Below, piece after piece: positions 27,025-32,974 of a stretch of DNA of 33,773 bases. Position numbers and translations under genes: made by a program. Source of the stretch: Methanothrix harundinacea (GTDB lineage: Archaea > Halobacteriota > Methanosarcinia > Methanotrichales > Methanotrichaceae); contig LGFT01000015.1 of assembly GCA_001509375.1 (NCBI GenBank), positions 1-33,773 on the forward strand, read 5' to 3'. Positions within the stretch are counted from its first letter, which is position 1. Each line of letters starts with the position of its first letter. The notes beneath the pieces are model-generated. The model searched no databases, was not told the origin of the DNA, and saw only the letters and a program-made list of their open reading frames with translations.

Positions 27025-27212
27025 CCCCGATGTCTGGCCGATGCAGACCCACTTACACTGTCATCGCCTCGCTGTCTTCGGGTATCATCTTTCAGCGAAG
27101 ATCCGGCGAGCCTTCGGCATCGTGAACATATGCCCCGCCTCACCCCGATTGTATCAATCAACGAAATTTTGCTGCCGCAGCTCCTGCAAATAGGTGGCTC
27201 TTCATCTGTCAT
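27021..27212 (-). CDS. Small zinc-ribbon protein, 63 aa
   Basis: Four cysteines in two pairs, C9-x2-C12 and C29-x2-C32 (CRSCG and CSRCRR), form a zinc-ribbon pattern; the remainder is basic and polar. The ATG at 27212 has a strong GAGGAGG, 7 nt upstream, so translation is likely. The rest of the protein matches no family I know. Such miniproteins often bind nucleic acid or regulators in archaeal viruses and plasmids. Confidence 0.65.
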   Translation of the reverse strand: MTDEEPPICRSCGSKISLIDTIGVRRGICSRCRRLAGSSLKDDTRRQRGDDSVSGSASARHRG

Positions 27213-27224
27213 TTCGTTCCCTCC

Positions 27225-27308
27225 TCATCCCATATCTGCAATCCAATCCTTCCCGAACGTGTGAATTTGCCTGGGACTTGGCACACCCAGGAACCAAAAG
27301 CCGCACAT
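27225..27308 (-). CDS. Possible 27-aa peptide with CxxC-like context
   Basis: ATG 27308 opens a 27-codon frame (MCGFWFLGVPSPRQ...). The frame continues upstream into HRCAMC, giving a CxxC, but no upstream start codon is seen. Its stop overlaps the ribosome-binding region of the next gene. It may be a truncated zinc-ribbon gene rather than a functional one. Confidence 0.25.
   Translation of the reverse strand: MCGFWFLGVPSPRQIHTFGKDWIADMG
27270..27291. repeat. 6-bp inverted repeat CCTGGG/CCCAGG
   Basis: CCTGGG (27270-27275) and CCCAGG (27286-27291) form a perfect stem with a 10-nt loop inside the small-gene string. It could be an RNA hairpin that separates or regulates expression of the last genes. 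Confidence 0.4.
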
Positions 27309-27378
27309 AGCACACCGATGTATGCGACTTAGCTATTCGATCCCGTATTATGCGTCAAGCCACCATCTTTTTCTTGGG

Positions 27379-27459
27379 TCAATCCGTCTCTTCAGTCCTT
27401 GCCACGGCTTTACCGAAAGCCCGTCCTCGTTTCTTTTTCTTGTCTAACTTCGTTCTCAT
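27379..27459 (-). CDS. Basic 26-aa microprotein
   Basis: ATG 27459 overlaps the previous stop as ATGA and has GAGGAGG 7 nt upstream, one of the best ribosome-binding sites in the region. The peptide starts MRTKLDKKKKRGRAFGKAV and is strongly basic, fitting nucleic acid binding. No family is recognised. The combination of strong site and overlap makes translation more likely than its length suggests. Confidence 0.5.
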   Translation of the reverse strand: MRTKLDKKKKRGRAFGKAVARTEETD

Positions 27460-27599
27460 CTAATTTCCTCCTCAGATTCGAATAGGTCACAGTCTTGATA
27501 TCCTTTATCTTCAAGGGTGGCTATGCAAACCACCCCGGAACCATCTAGCCCGCACTCCACGGCGCCGCCCGCGCCCATTATCTCAAATCGACATCGCAT
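27456..27599 (-). CDS. Four-cysteine miniprotein, 47 aa
   Basis: From ATG 27599 the peptide has cysteines at 3, 16, 25 and 37, spaced as if to bind one zinc, with a glycine-rich start (RFEIMGAGGAVECG) and acidic end. Its start lies just after the stop of the 132-aa LIM-like gene, and its stop overlaps the next gene as ATGA. Family unknown. Confidence 0.5.
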   Translation of the reverse strand: MRCRFEIMGAGGAVECGLDGSGVVCIATLEDKGYQDCDLFESEEEIR

Positions 27600-27603
27600 A
27601 TCA

Positions 27604-28002
27604 TCATCGTCCTTCTTTTGGTGTCGCCTTCTCGACCTCTCTTGAGATCTCCTCCAGCTCTCTTATTCGCAAAATAAGCCGCTCAAGCTCCGAGAAAAGG
27701 ATGTCAAATCTGGCATACAGAAAAAACAGCTCCTCTTCGTCGGAGGTCACGGCCTTGCTTCCTTGGAACCGGACCACCTCACCGACCTTTGCGGAGCTTT
27801 GACCGATGATCCTCACACCATCTCCCAAATTAGCGACAGGATCAATAATTGGCAGCGCTGGACCTTCAAGCAAGGACGCTTCAACGCAAGCCACGTGATA
27901 TAAGCTCCTGTGATCGGTTACGTAGACGTCACCAATTTCAATTGGTCTGTAACAAATACCGCAACGGTAGCCCACACATTCCATCCGATGCCCTCGGCTC
28001 AT
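27604..28002 (-). CDS. LIM-like zinc-finger protein with coiled coil, 132 aa
   Basis: Residues 14-39 hold C-x2-C-x18-H-x2-C (CGIC ... YHVAC), the pattern of one half of a LIM domain or a treble clef. The middle (about 55-95) is a small beta domain, and residues 95-127 form a charged helix suited to a coiled coil (FDILFSELERLILRIREL). The first 40 residues are duplicated in the 48-aa gene upstream. The ATG at 28002 overlaps the prior stop as ATGA with GAGGAG just before. Probably a regulator or adaptor; function unknown. Confidence 0.7.
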   Translation of the reverse strand: MSRGHRMECVGYRCGICYRPIEIGDVYVTDHRSLYHVACVEASLLEGPALPIIDPVANLGDGVRIIGQSSAKVGEVVRFQGSKAVTSDEEELFFLYARFDILFSELERLILRIRELEEISREVEKATPKEGR

Positions 28003-28121
28003 CTCCTCGCCCCCACTTTTTCGGAGGCCTTCCCAGGAATCGCTAGGGGCCGTCTTTTGACATTCTTAACCATCCCAGATGCGGTTTGATAGCCCATGGC
28101 ACCGGCTATAATCTGAATCAT
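27999..28121 (-). CDS. Small basic protein, 40 aa
   Basis: ATG 28121 follows GGGGATGAC. The peptide begins MIQIIAGAMGYQTASGMVKN and ends in a basic tail GARR, with its stop overlapping the LIM-like gene's start (ATGA). The tail aligns loosely with the 52-aa protein at 28305-28463 (TGGMSKSQ... to SRR against ASGMVKNV... to ARR), so it is probably the matching, shortened member of the duplicated gene pair. Confidence 0.45.
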   Translation of the reverse strand: MIQIIAGAMGYQTASGMVKNVKRRPLAIPGKASEKVGARR

Positions 28122-28161
28122 GTCATCCCCTACCAACCAGTGACCAATCCACCCACGGGAC

Positions 28162-28308
28162 CTACGGGGACCCAGCCAGTGCCTTCTCAGCACAAGCCGC
28201 GTGATATAAGAGCCCGTGGTCGGTCACGTAGAACTCCCCGCACCTAATGGGATTGCCACATATACCGCAGAGATAGCCTTCGCAATCCATCTGATACCTC
28301 CGGCTCAT
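28162..28308 (-). CDS. LIM-like zinc-finger miniprotein, 48 aa
   Basis: The peptide keeps C14-x2-C17 and H36-x2-C39 exactly as in the 132-aa paralogue downstream (CGIC ... YHAAC) and then stops after nine residues (EKALAGSP). It is therefore only the zinc finger, without the beta domain and coiled coil. The ATG at 28308 overlaps the previous stop as ATGA and has GAGGAG adjacent. It may be a truncated paralogue or a natural short form. Confidence 0.6.
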   Translation of the reverse strand: MSRRYQMDCEGYLCGICGNPIRCGEFYVTDHGLLYHAACAEKALAGSP

Positions 28309-28463
28309 CTCCTCGACCTCTTCTTCCACCGCTTACCCTCATAGGCTAACAGTACCGCAGCCTGGCTCTTCGACATACCGCCGGTAACTTCTAAGACCTC
28401 GGCGGATGCCTGCAAAGTTTTTTTAGCTACCTCTGTTTGGTGTTCCCTAAACACGTCTTTCAT
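28305..28463 (-). CDS. Small basic helical protein, 52 aa
   Basis: From ATG 28463, with GGAGG 7 nt upstream, the peptide reads MKDVFREHQTEVAKKTLQAS, then a helix-forming stretch, and ends KRWKKRSRR. It is strongly basic at the C-terminus and probably binds nucleic acid. Its stop overlaps the zinc-finger gene's start. No family recognised. Confidence 0.6.
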   Translation of the reverse strand: MKDVFREHQTEVAKKTLQASAEVLEVTGGMSKSQAAVLLAYEGKRWKKRSRR

Positions 28464-28541
28464 CTCATCGCCTCCAGATAGTGATTCTTATCTATGCGTT
28501 GCCTCGTCCCAGCGTTGCTCAGCAGAACCGTGTCCTGTTGT

Positions 28542-28655
28542 TCATCGCCACCACCCCGCCACGGAGAGCACAAACGTCGCCAGAACCAAAACTGCTAGCG
28601 CCAATGCAACTAAGCCATAGTCGGAGAGACCATAAAGAAGCCCCCTATCACTCAT
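28542..28655 (-). CDS. Single-pass membrane microprotein, 37 aa
   Basis: ATG 28655 has GGAGGAGG 7 nt upstream and overlaps the previous stop as ATGA. The peptide has a short polar start (MSDRGLLYGLSD), one hydrophobic span (YGLVALALAVLVLATFVLSV) and an end at GWWR. This is a classic small membrane protein. Its own stop overlaps another ATG that opens only eight codons. Candidates are a holin-like, regulatory or toxin peptide, all inference. Confidence 0.6.
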   Translation of the reverse strand: MSDRGLLYGLSDYGLVALALAVLVLATFVLSVAGWWR

Positions 28656-28924
28656 CGATCTGCCTCCTCCGAGGGGTTTTTCCCCAAATCGCCTCGGATC
28701 TCGTCTTCGTCATCCTCTTGGCAGAAACTCGGATTCAACCGTATAGAGAATTTGATTCCACAGGCGGCACATTTGCCGTCGCCTTCGCCCGTCGTGTCGT
28801 CATAGTAATACCAGTTGATCTTGTGATTCGCTCCGAACCTTTTGGAGTGCAAATTCTCGATTTGTGCGGCCACTTTCTCCATCATTTCGGACTTTGTGCT
28901 GTTTGGATTCAACTCCAATGCCAA
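28652..28924 (-). CDS. Small protein with CxxC motif, up to 90 aa
   Basis: The protein has a helical N-terminal half (MMEKVAAQIENLHSKRFG), then INWYYYDDTTGEGDGKCAAC and a later cysteine (NPSFC), suggesting a zinc ribbon, and an acidic tail. The start is uncertain: TTG 28924 gives 90 residues without a good ribosome-binding site; ATG 28885 or 28882 gives 76-77. The stop overlaps the membrane microprotein's ATG. Family unknown. Confidence 0.55.
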   Translation of the reverse strand: MALELNPNSTKSEMMEKVAAQIENLHSKRFGANHKINWYYYDDTTGEGDGKCAACGIKFSIRLNPSFCQEDDEDEIRGDLGKNPSEEADR

Positions 28925-28939
28925 TTATACGCGCCCCAC

Positions 28940-29260
28940 TCAATATGACGAATCGCACAGCTGCAGGCCATCGTCCTGGAAGATTTTCTTTAGTTCCGAT
29001 TCCGTAAATGTCACGATTTCAGCCAGCCAGAGGAACGGGTCGCCTTGCTTCTCGCCGCCGTGGTTGTGTATCGATTGTAACCGAAGGGTTTTCGTTTGAT
29101 TTAGCCAGGTCATCTCAATTCGTTCCGCAAGTCGTTCAGGGTGGCGACACTTTGAAACATCGATGATGTCTCCGCGTATCGCTGGTGTTATCAAGCCCGA
29201 GTCGGCCCGTTTGTCTAGGTACGATTCTGTCAGTTCCCAGTAACCTTCGATTTTCGTCAT
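28940..29260 (-). CDS. Hypothetical protein, 106 aa
   Basis: ATG 29260 has GAGGAG and a second GGAG upstream. The protein starts MTKIEGYWELTESYLDKRAD, has HNHGGEKQGDPFLWLAEIVT in the middle and is soluble throughout. No recognisable family. The frame is open a further 22 codons upstream (to 29326), but that part overlaps the preceding gene and lacks a ribosome-binding site. Confidence 0.6.
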   Translation of the reverse strand: MTKIEGYWELTESYLDKRADSGLITPAIRGDIIDVSKCRHPERLAERIEMTWLNQTKTLRLQSIHNHGGEKQGDPFLWLAEIVTFTESELKKIFQDDGLQLCDSSY

Positions 29261-29522
29261 CTCCACATCTCCTCGACCCTCGTCCCCGCCTCCTGACCAC
29301 TCGGAGTTCATGGAGGCTTTCCCCAAGCCCCCAGACTACGATATCAGCCCTCAGATCCCTGATTCTGGCAAGGGTTTGGTTCAGCTCTAGAAACAATTCG
29401 TCGGCCCGTTCCTCCAGCTGTGGGAGCTTCATGGTTCCAACTTCTGGCTTGTTAATCCAGAGTGAAGTGCCACAGTGGGGGCAGGTCAGCCTATCGGTCT
29501 CTCCTCTCTCAAATGATCCCAT
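29136..29522 (-). CDS. Zinc-ribbon/coiled-coil protein with read-through tail
   Basis: From ATG 29522 (GAGG about 10 nt upstream) the protein begins with a CxxC knuckle (RLTCPHCGTSLWINKPEVG) followed by a helical segment (LEERADELFLELNQTLARIR). At codon 86 the recurring junction TCGAGGAGATGA reads TCGAGGAGATGT, so a stop seems to have become Cys and the frame runs on 42 codons through the next gene. The natural protein probably ended near residue 85. It is the first gene of the minus-strand small-gene string. Confidence 0.55.
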   Translation of the reverse strand: MGSFERGETDRLTCPHCGTSLWINKPEVGTMKLPQLEERADELFLELNQTLARIRDLRADIVVWGLGESLHELRVVRRRGRGSRRCGDDENRRLLGTDRIVPRQTGRLGLDNTSDTRRHHRCFKVSPP

Positions 29523-30067
29523 CTCTACACTTCCTCAGCACTCATCATCAGCTTAAAGCTTAGAAGCCGCCACGCCGAATTCTCCAGCCCCAAAGGATCT
29601 GCCTGAGAGCCAAAAGGGTAGGATTGGTCGTTCTATAACCTATCCGGTCCCACGTTTACCGGACCTCAGAAATCAGGGTGGTGTTTTGGGCATGACACGA
29701 GCCCCGTGGAGGCTATCGGCCGCAGGTCCAGGTGCAGTAAGCCGGTCCAGCTCCCTAAGGATAGCTGTCTGCTGGTCGCAAGATCGACGTCGTCAAGGCT
29801 ATTTTTCGACGTCGCCGCTGCTCGCCGAACCTCCACAAAGAAAAGCGTTTTTCACCGCCCGCCCCCCCCCTCAAACTTTTGGAGATTTAAAATAGTCTCG
29901 GCATTTGCCCCGTGGAGTAGACGCAGTCGGCTACCACTAAATGCGATTCCCATGCTCATTTCAGCTCACCGATACTACATGAGGATTCTAGTTATATAAC
30001 ATTATCGACGATAACTTTTAAGGACTTCAAGTAATCAATAAAAACTTGTATAACCGAGGCGATTCGC
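29523..30067. other. Gene-poor stretch of 545 bp
   Basis: I find no ORF with a ribosome-binding site or protein-like composition. Visible: a TCCGGT/ACCGGA inverted repeat at 29643-29663, a tract of cytosines near 29860-29875, and an AT-rich tail from about 29990 (GTTATATAACATTATC) that probably contains the promoter of the AbrB gene. It may be decayed element DNA. Confidence 0.4.
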
Positions 30068-30232
30068 ATGAGAGAGTACACGACCGTAGGACGAGTTTTT
30101 AGTGGCGGAAAAGTAACCATCCCAAAATCGATACGTGACGCTATGAGACTAAGGGACGGTGATCTTGTGGAGATCACTATCCGGATCGTGGAAGAAGATA
30201 AAGACAGGGAGACAGCTAAGCCTCCCGTCTAA
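30068..30232 (+). CDS. AbrB/MazE-type swapped-hairpin DNA-binding protein, 54 aa
   Basis: The peptide follows the AbrB pattern: MREYTTVGRVFSGGKVTIPK then IRDAMRLRDGDLVEITIRI, containing the GxVTIPKxIR and LxxGDxVEI signatures. GAGG lies about 8 nt before ATG 30068. Such domains dimerise through swapped hairpins and serve as transition regulators or antitoxins. No toxin gene adjoins. It is flanked downstream by the palindrome AATGTCGACATT (30231-30242) and the inverted repeat at 30260-30278, which could be its operators. Confidence 0.85.
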   Translation: MREYTTVGRVFSGGKVTIPKSIRDAMRLRDGDLVEITIRIVEEDKDRETAKPPV

Positions 30233-30259
30233 TGTCGACATTTAGCGGTGAACTGAAAT

Positions 30260-30278
30260 GTCAAATACCACATTTGAC
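30260..30278. promoter_or_regulatory. Inverted repeat GTCAAAT-N5-ATTTGAC
   Basis: GTCAAAT (30260-30266) and ATTTGAC (30272-30278) form a perfect 7-bp inverted repeat 28 bp after the AbrB stop. A CGAAAGTTATATC element (minus strand, 30288-30300) lies beside it. It may be an operator at a promoter or a terminator hairpin. Confidence 0.45.
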
Positions 30279-30349
30279 GTTATCAAAGATATAACTTTCG
30301 GCGTCTCAAAGGTGATATCATAGCTCTTCGACCGCATCATCGTTTCAAT

Positions 30350-30457
30350 TCAGATGATACGTCCAATATCAAATCCTTCATAACTATTCCACTGGTGATT
30401 GATGTCAGCCTTCAGGTATATCGAGGTCGTCAGATCGGTATGACCGAGCTGAGGCAT
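30350..30457 (-). pseudogene. Remnant of a tyrosine recombinase/integrase (C-terminal catalytic end)
   Basis: The minus-strand frame from 30457 to the TGA at 30350 reads MPQLGHTDLTTSIYLKADIN, matching the LGHxxxxTxxYL box of XerC/D-type integrases, including the third catalytic His and the nucleophilic Tyr. Continuing upstream the same frame gives RRTAS and then a TAG stop, and no N-terminal or core-binding domain is found. It is a dead fragment and marks a past integrative element here. Confidence 0.65.
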
Positions 30458-30511
30458 GGACGCCGTCCGCCTTAGCTATTTGGTACACGTCCACGCATGT
30501 CACAGCCCACC

Positions 30512-31486
30512 CTACAGGAAGCTGTCCAAAGTACACTGGCGCCTCGATCTCGTCTCCCTCCTCTCGGATCGCGGTTTCGGGATGCTTGGAAAGACCGTTG
30601 GGAGGCTGTAACGCCTGGAGACCTCGTATATCCTCTTCAAGAGATCGGCTAGATAGGCGTTATCCTGCGGTCCTGAACCGAACTTGGGGCCAAACTGTCT
30701 TGCTGGATAGAGCTCTTCGTATCTCTTTACCAGCGCAGGAAAATGCTTTTTCAGGACGCCGAAGCACGCATCCCTCTGTTTTCCGCTGCTGGTGACCCTC
30801 AAGGGCTCTGGAATGACGTACTCGCATCCGTTCTCGGCGGACCTCGAAAACAAATGGTCCAGCTCTTCATCGGAATCCGAGATGAAGGGGAGCACGGGCA
30901 TCAGTATTATGCCGGTCTGTATACCGACATCAGATATCCTTTTCAAGGCCTTTAGTCGATTGAGGGGAGAGCACGTATAAGGTTCAAATATCCGAGCATG
31001 ATCTTGATTCAGGCTCGTCAGCGAGAAGGAGACGTTCACGAAGACGCCGGAATCGTTCAGCTCTTCTAGCAGGTCCAGGTCTCTCAGTACCAGGTCGGAC
31101 TTCGTCTGGATGAGAAGCGGTATCCCGTACTGGACGATCACCTTCAGAGACGACCTAATGATCCTCTCTTTCTGCTCTGCAGTTTCGCAGTCGTAGCCGT
31201 CCAGCAAGATCGCCTTGGTCTTGTCCAGCTCTGGAATGTTGCTCTTCAAGACCGAGACGGTGTTGGTCTTTATCTTGACCTCGTTCTCACGTATGAACTC
31301 GTTGTGGGGTTCGAAGCAGTACTGACATCTCTTGGAGCAGCCCATGTACGGTGAGAGCCTGTACTCGTAGACCTCCTTCTTGATGAGATCACGCGGGAGG
31401 AAGGCCCCAGCCTTTCTGAACGCCGAGGGCGTCTCGTACTTGGTATAGACGATATTCGGGTTATTCTCACCCAGCCGTGGAGTCAT
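30512..31486 (-). CDS. Radical SAM protein, SplB-like (COG1533)
   Basis: The 324-residue protein has the cluster motif CSKRCQYCF (Cys-x3-Cys-x2-Cys, about residues 50-58) within YRLSPYMGCSKRCQYCFEPH. Barrel strands follow: AILLDGYDCETAE, PLLIQTKSDLVLRDLDLL, VFVNVSFSLTSLNQDHARIF and GIILMPVLPFISDSDEEL. This pattern is that of the spore-photoproduct-lyase-like group, whose members mostly have unknown substrates. It lacks the C-terminal Cys needed for photoproduct repair as far as I can see. ATG 31486 has GAGGCGAG just upstream and overlaps a small upstream gene. Confidence 0.87.
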   Translation of the reverse strand: MTPRLGENNPNIVYTKYETPSAFRKAGAFLPRDLIKKEVYEYRLSPYMGCSKRCQYCFEPHNEFIRENEVKIKTNTVSVLKSNIPELDKTKAILLDGYDCETAEQKERIIRSSLKVIVQYGIPLLIQTKSDLVLRDLDLLEELNDSGVFVNVSFSLTSLNQDHARIFEPYTCSPLNRLKALKRISDVGIQTGIILMPVLPFISDSDEELDHLFSRSAENGCEYVIPEPLRVTSSGKQRDACFGVLKKHFPALVKRYEELYPARQFGPKFGSGPQDNAYLADLLKRIYEVSRRYSLPTVFPSIPKPRSERRETRSRRQCTLDSFL

Positions 31487-31601
31487 CTCTCGCCTCGATA
31501 TCTTCCAATCTTTCCATCTCCACCATCTCCTCCATCTTCTCTCGCCGATTCTTGTAATATCCAGAATAAAGCGCAGCTGCTGGATTGTGGCCCAATCTCA
31601 A
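31467..31601 (-). CDS. Small protein, 44 aa, TTG start, upstream of the radical SAM gene
   Basis: TTG 31601 lies 5 nt after AGGAGG, an excellent ribosome-binding site, and the frame runs 44 codons to TGA, overlapping the radical SAM start by 20 bp. The peptide reads RLGHNPAAALYSGYYKNRRE and then a charged Met/Glu-rich helix. No family recognised. The overlap would couple its translation to the radical SAM enzyme. Confidence 0.45.
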   Translation of the reverse strand: MRLGHNPAAALYSGYYKNRREKMEEMVEMERLEDIEARDDSTAG

Positions 31602-31669
31602 CTTTTCCTCCTGGTACAAATAACCCGCACCGCCTCAAAACGTCCCGGTTTTCATCATCCGTGCGGAAA

Positions 31670-31757
31670 TCCTTCCTCGCAAAACTCGTTCGGGCAGCAG
31701 GTCAGGATCGTATCCGCCCCGGCCCGCTTGATCGACGTCAGCTATATCCAGCATCGC
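31670..31757 (-). pseudogene. Decayed fragment of the hemB 3' end
   Basis: This segment aligns with the true hemB end at 33684-33769. Over 31670-31742 there are 10 mismatches and one indel in 73 positions. The frame reads LTSIKRAGADTILT, where hemB has LTSIKRAGADMILT, then degenerates to CCPNEFCEEGF in place of YYAKEYARKE. There is no gene upstream of it to complete it. Confidence 0.8.
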
Positions 31758-31905
31758 TTTTTTGTCGTCGCCGGACAGCCCCTCCAGCCAGCCTTCGAGG
31801 GCCTTCCAGCGGGCCTGGGGCCAGCGTCCCGACCCACCGGCGATCACCGTCGCCATTGTCACCGGGCTCGCGCGCCCGGAGTTCCTGGTGGAGATCGAAT
31901 TATAG
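31758..31905 (+). pseudogene. Decayed, frameshifted ridA 3' fragment
   Basis: The plus strand reads FFVVAGQPLQPAFEGL in one frame, then in the +1 frame RAWGQRPDPPAITVAIVTGLARPEFLVEIEL and a TAG at 31903-31905. This parallels the C-terminal half of the intact RidA at 9242-9661 (VVEGQPLQAGFEAF and ARPEFLVEID). The 5' half is missing and one frameshift is present, so it is not functional. Confidence 0.8.
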
Positions 31906-32076
31906 TGAGATAATATGGCCTAGAATTCTATATAACTACTGCTTTAAAATTTCGATAGATTTTTAAGAGAATACATGGTAGGATCAATTGGCTTAAATCA
32001 TTCAACCTTACATCATAGCGGTCCTGATATCACTAATACTTGAAAGTGAGCATAAAAGAACAAATTGGAGGTTCCT

Positions 32077-32970
32077 TTGACGAATAACCCAACATTAAAA
32101 TTTGCCGTCGAAGCACTACTTAATAAGGCAAATTCCAGGGGAGACGCGGTCTTAGGAGCAACTGCCTTTAACAAGATGGTCTTCCTACTTTATAAAAGAT
32201 TGAAACGGAAGGGAAAACAATTAGACCTCAGATTGCCTTACTGTTGGTATTTATGGGGGCCATTTATAGCACACGCCGAATTTGAACACGAAGTAGGGGT
32301 TCCACTTGATTATTATGTTCCGAAGGGTGAGCATACTCGTGTAATCGATAATGTATCTGACGTAGAAATTCCTATCGCAGAGAAAAGATTAATAGAAAAA
32401 GAGATAGATAAAATGCTTGCCGAGTTTGATAATAATGGAATTATTAACCTAGATCTTTTGCTCAACCGCGCGTATGAACTTGCCCCATATGAGTTTCAGA
32501 AGGTGTTTAATCGAAGTTTCAGGCCTGAATTAAACAAGCTAAGGTCGTACTCGGTATCAAAAGAGGAGATTGAAGCTTACTTGGATAGACTTCTAGAGAC
32601 GTATCCAGAAAAAGAGATGGAAGAATTGTATGACGTTTTTCTTGAGTGGGATGATACATTTCGGCTTGCTCTCGAAAACGATACATCTCGCACATACGTT
32701 CTTGCAGAAGAATTCTGGGGAGTTTTTTGTAAACTATTACGAGTAAAGCAGCGTTATGGCGTCTCTAGAGATACGATTATCAATTGGTCGTTCAGCTTTA
32801 AAGAAAGTCTCCATCAATACGAAAACAAGCTCGAAAATGAACGAAATGATCTGCTGGGAATCCACTTTGAGAAAGAACAAACTGATGTGAAGGTCCAAAG
32901 GATCGTCGGTGATGTTATGGAGTTATCTCATAAAATTGCAATAGAATATAAACCGGTGAAGGAGGTCTGA
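32077..32970 (+). CDS. Possible antitoxin-like protein (Panacea/DUF4065-like outline), 297 aa
   Basis: The start is TTG 32077, placed 5 nt after GGAGG; an upstream TTG at 32065 overlaps that site. The N-terminal region includes AFNKMVFLLYKRLKRKG then LPYCWYLWGPFIAHAEFEHE, resembling in outline the (K)-hydrophobic-W-x-GP pattern of Panacea (DUF4065) antitoxin-associated domains. A long helical C-terminus follows (EKEMEELYDVFLEWDDTFR and so on). The gene is AT-rich, unlike the surrounding genome, and 4 bp separate it from a PIN nuclease. The family assignment is tentative; the pairing with PIN suggests toxin-antitoxin or defence. Confidence 0.6.
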   Translation: MTNNPTLKFAVEALLNKANSRGDAVLGATAFNKMVFLLYKRLKRKGKQLDLRLPYCWYLWGPFIAHAEFEHEVGVPLDYYVPKGEHTRVIDNVSDVEIPIAEKRLIEKEIDKMLAEFDNNGIINLDLLLNRAYELAPYEFQKVFNRSFRPELNKLRSYSVSKEEIEAYLDRLLETYPEKEMEELYDVFLEWDDTFRLALENDTSRTYVLAEEFWGVFCKLLRVKQRYGVSRDTIINWSFSFKESLHQYENKLENERNDLLGIHFEKEQTDVKVQRIVGDVMELSHKIAIEYKPVKEV

Positions 32971-32974
32971 CAAA

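Larger units (their letters stand above)
27886..28315 (-). repeat. Tandem gene duplication, two 124-bp diverged copies
   Basis: Segments 27886-28009 and 28192-28315 align without gaps, 306 bp apart. They encode the junction TCGAGGAGATGA and the first ~40 residues of the two LIM-like proteins, with the same C14, C17, H36 and C39. They differ at many bases, so the duplication is old but both zinc sites are kept. Confidence 0.75.

Noticed and set aside
27225-27320. Hairpin region resembling part of a tRNA arm
   Set aside because: Only one 6-bp stem; no acceptor stem, T-loop or anticodon arm could be assembled.
28519-28545. Eight-codon ORF overlapping the stop of the membrane microprotein
   Set aside because: Coupled ATGA start is present, but eight codons are too few to call a gene.
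29706-29999. 97-codon plus-strand frame in the gene-poor stretch
   Set aside because: Low-complexity Ser/Arg/Pro composition across a poly-C tract; no start signal.
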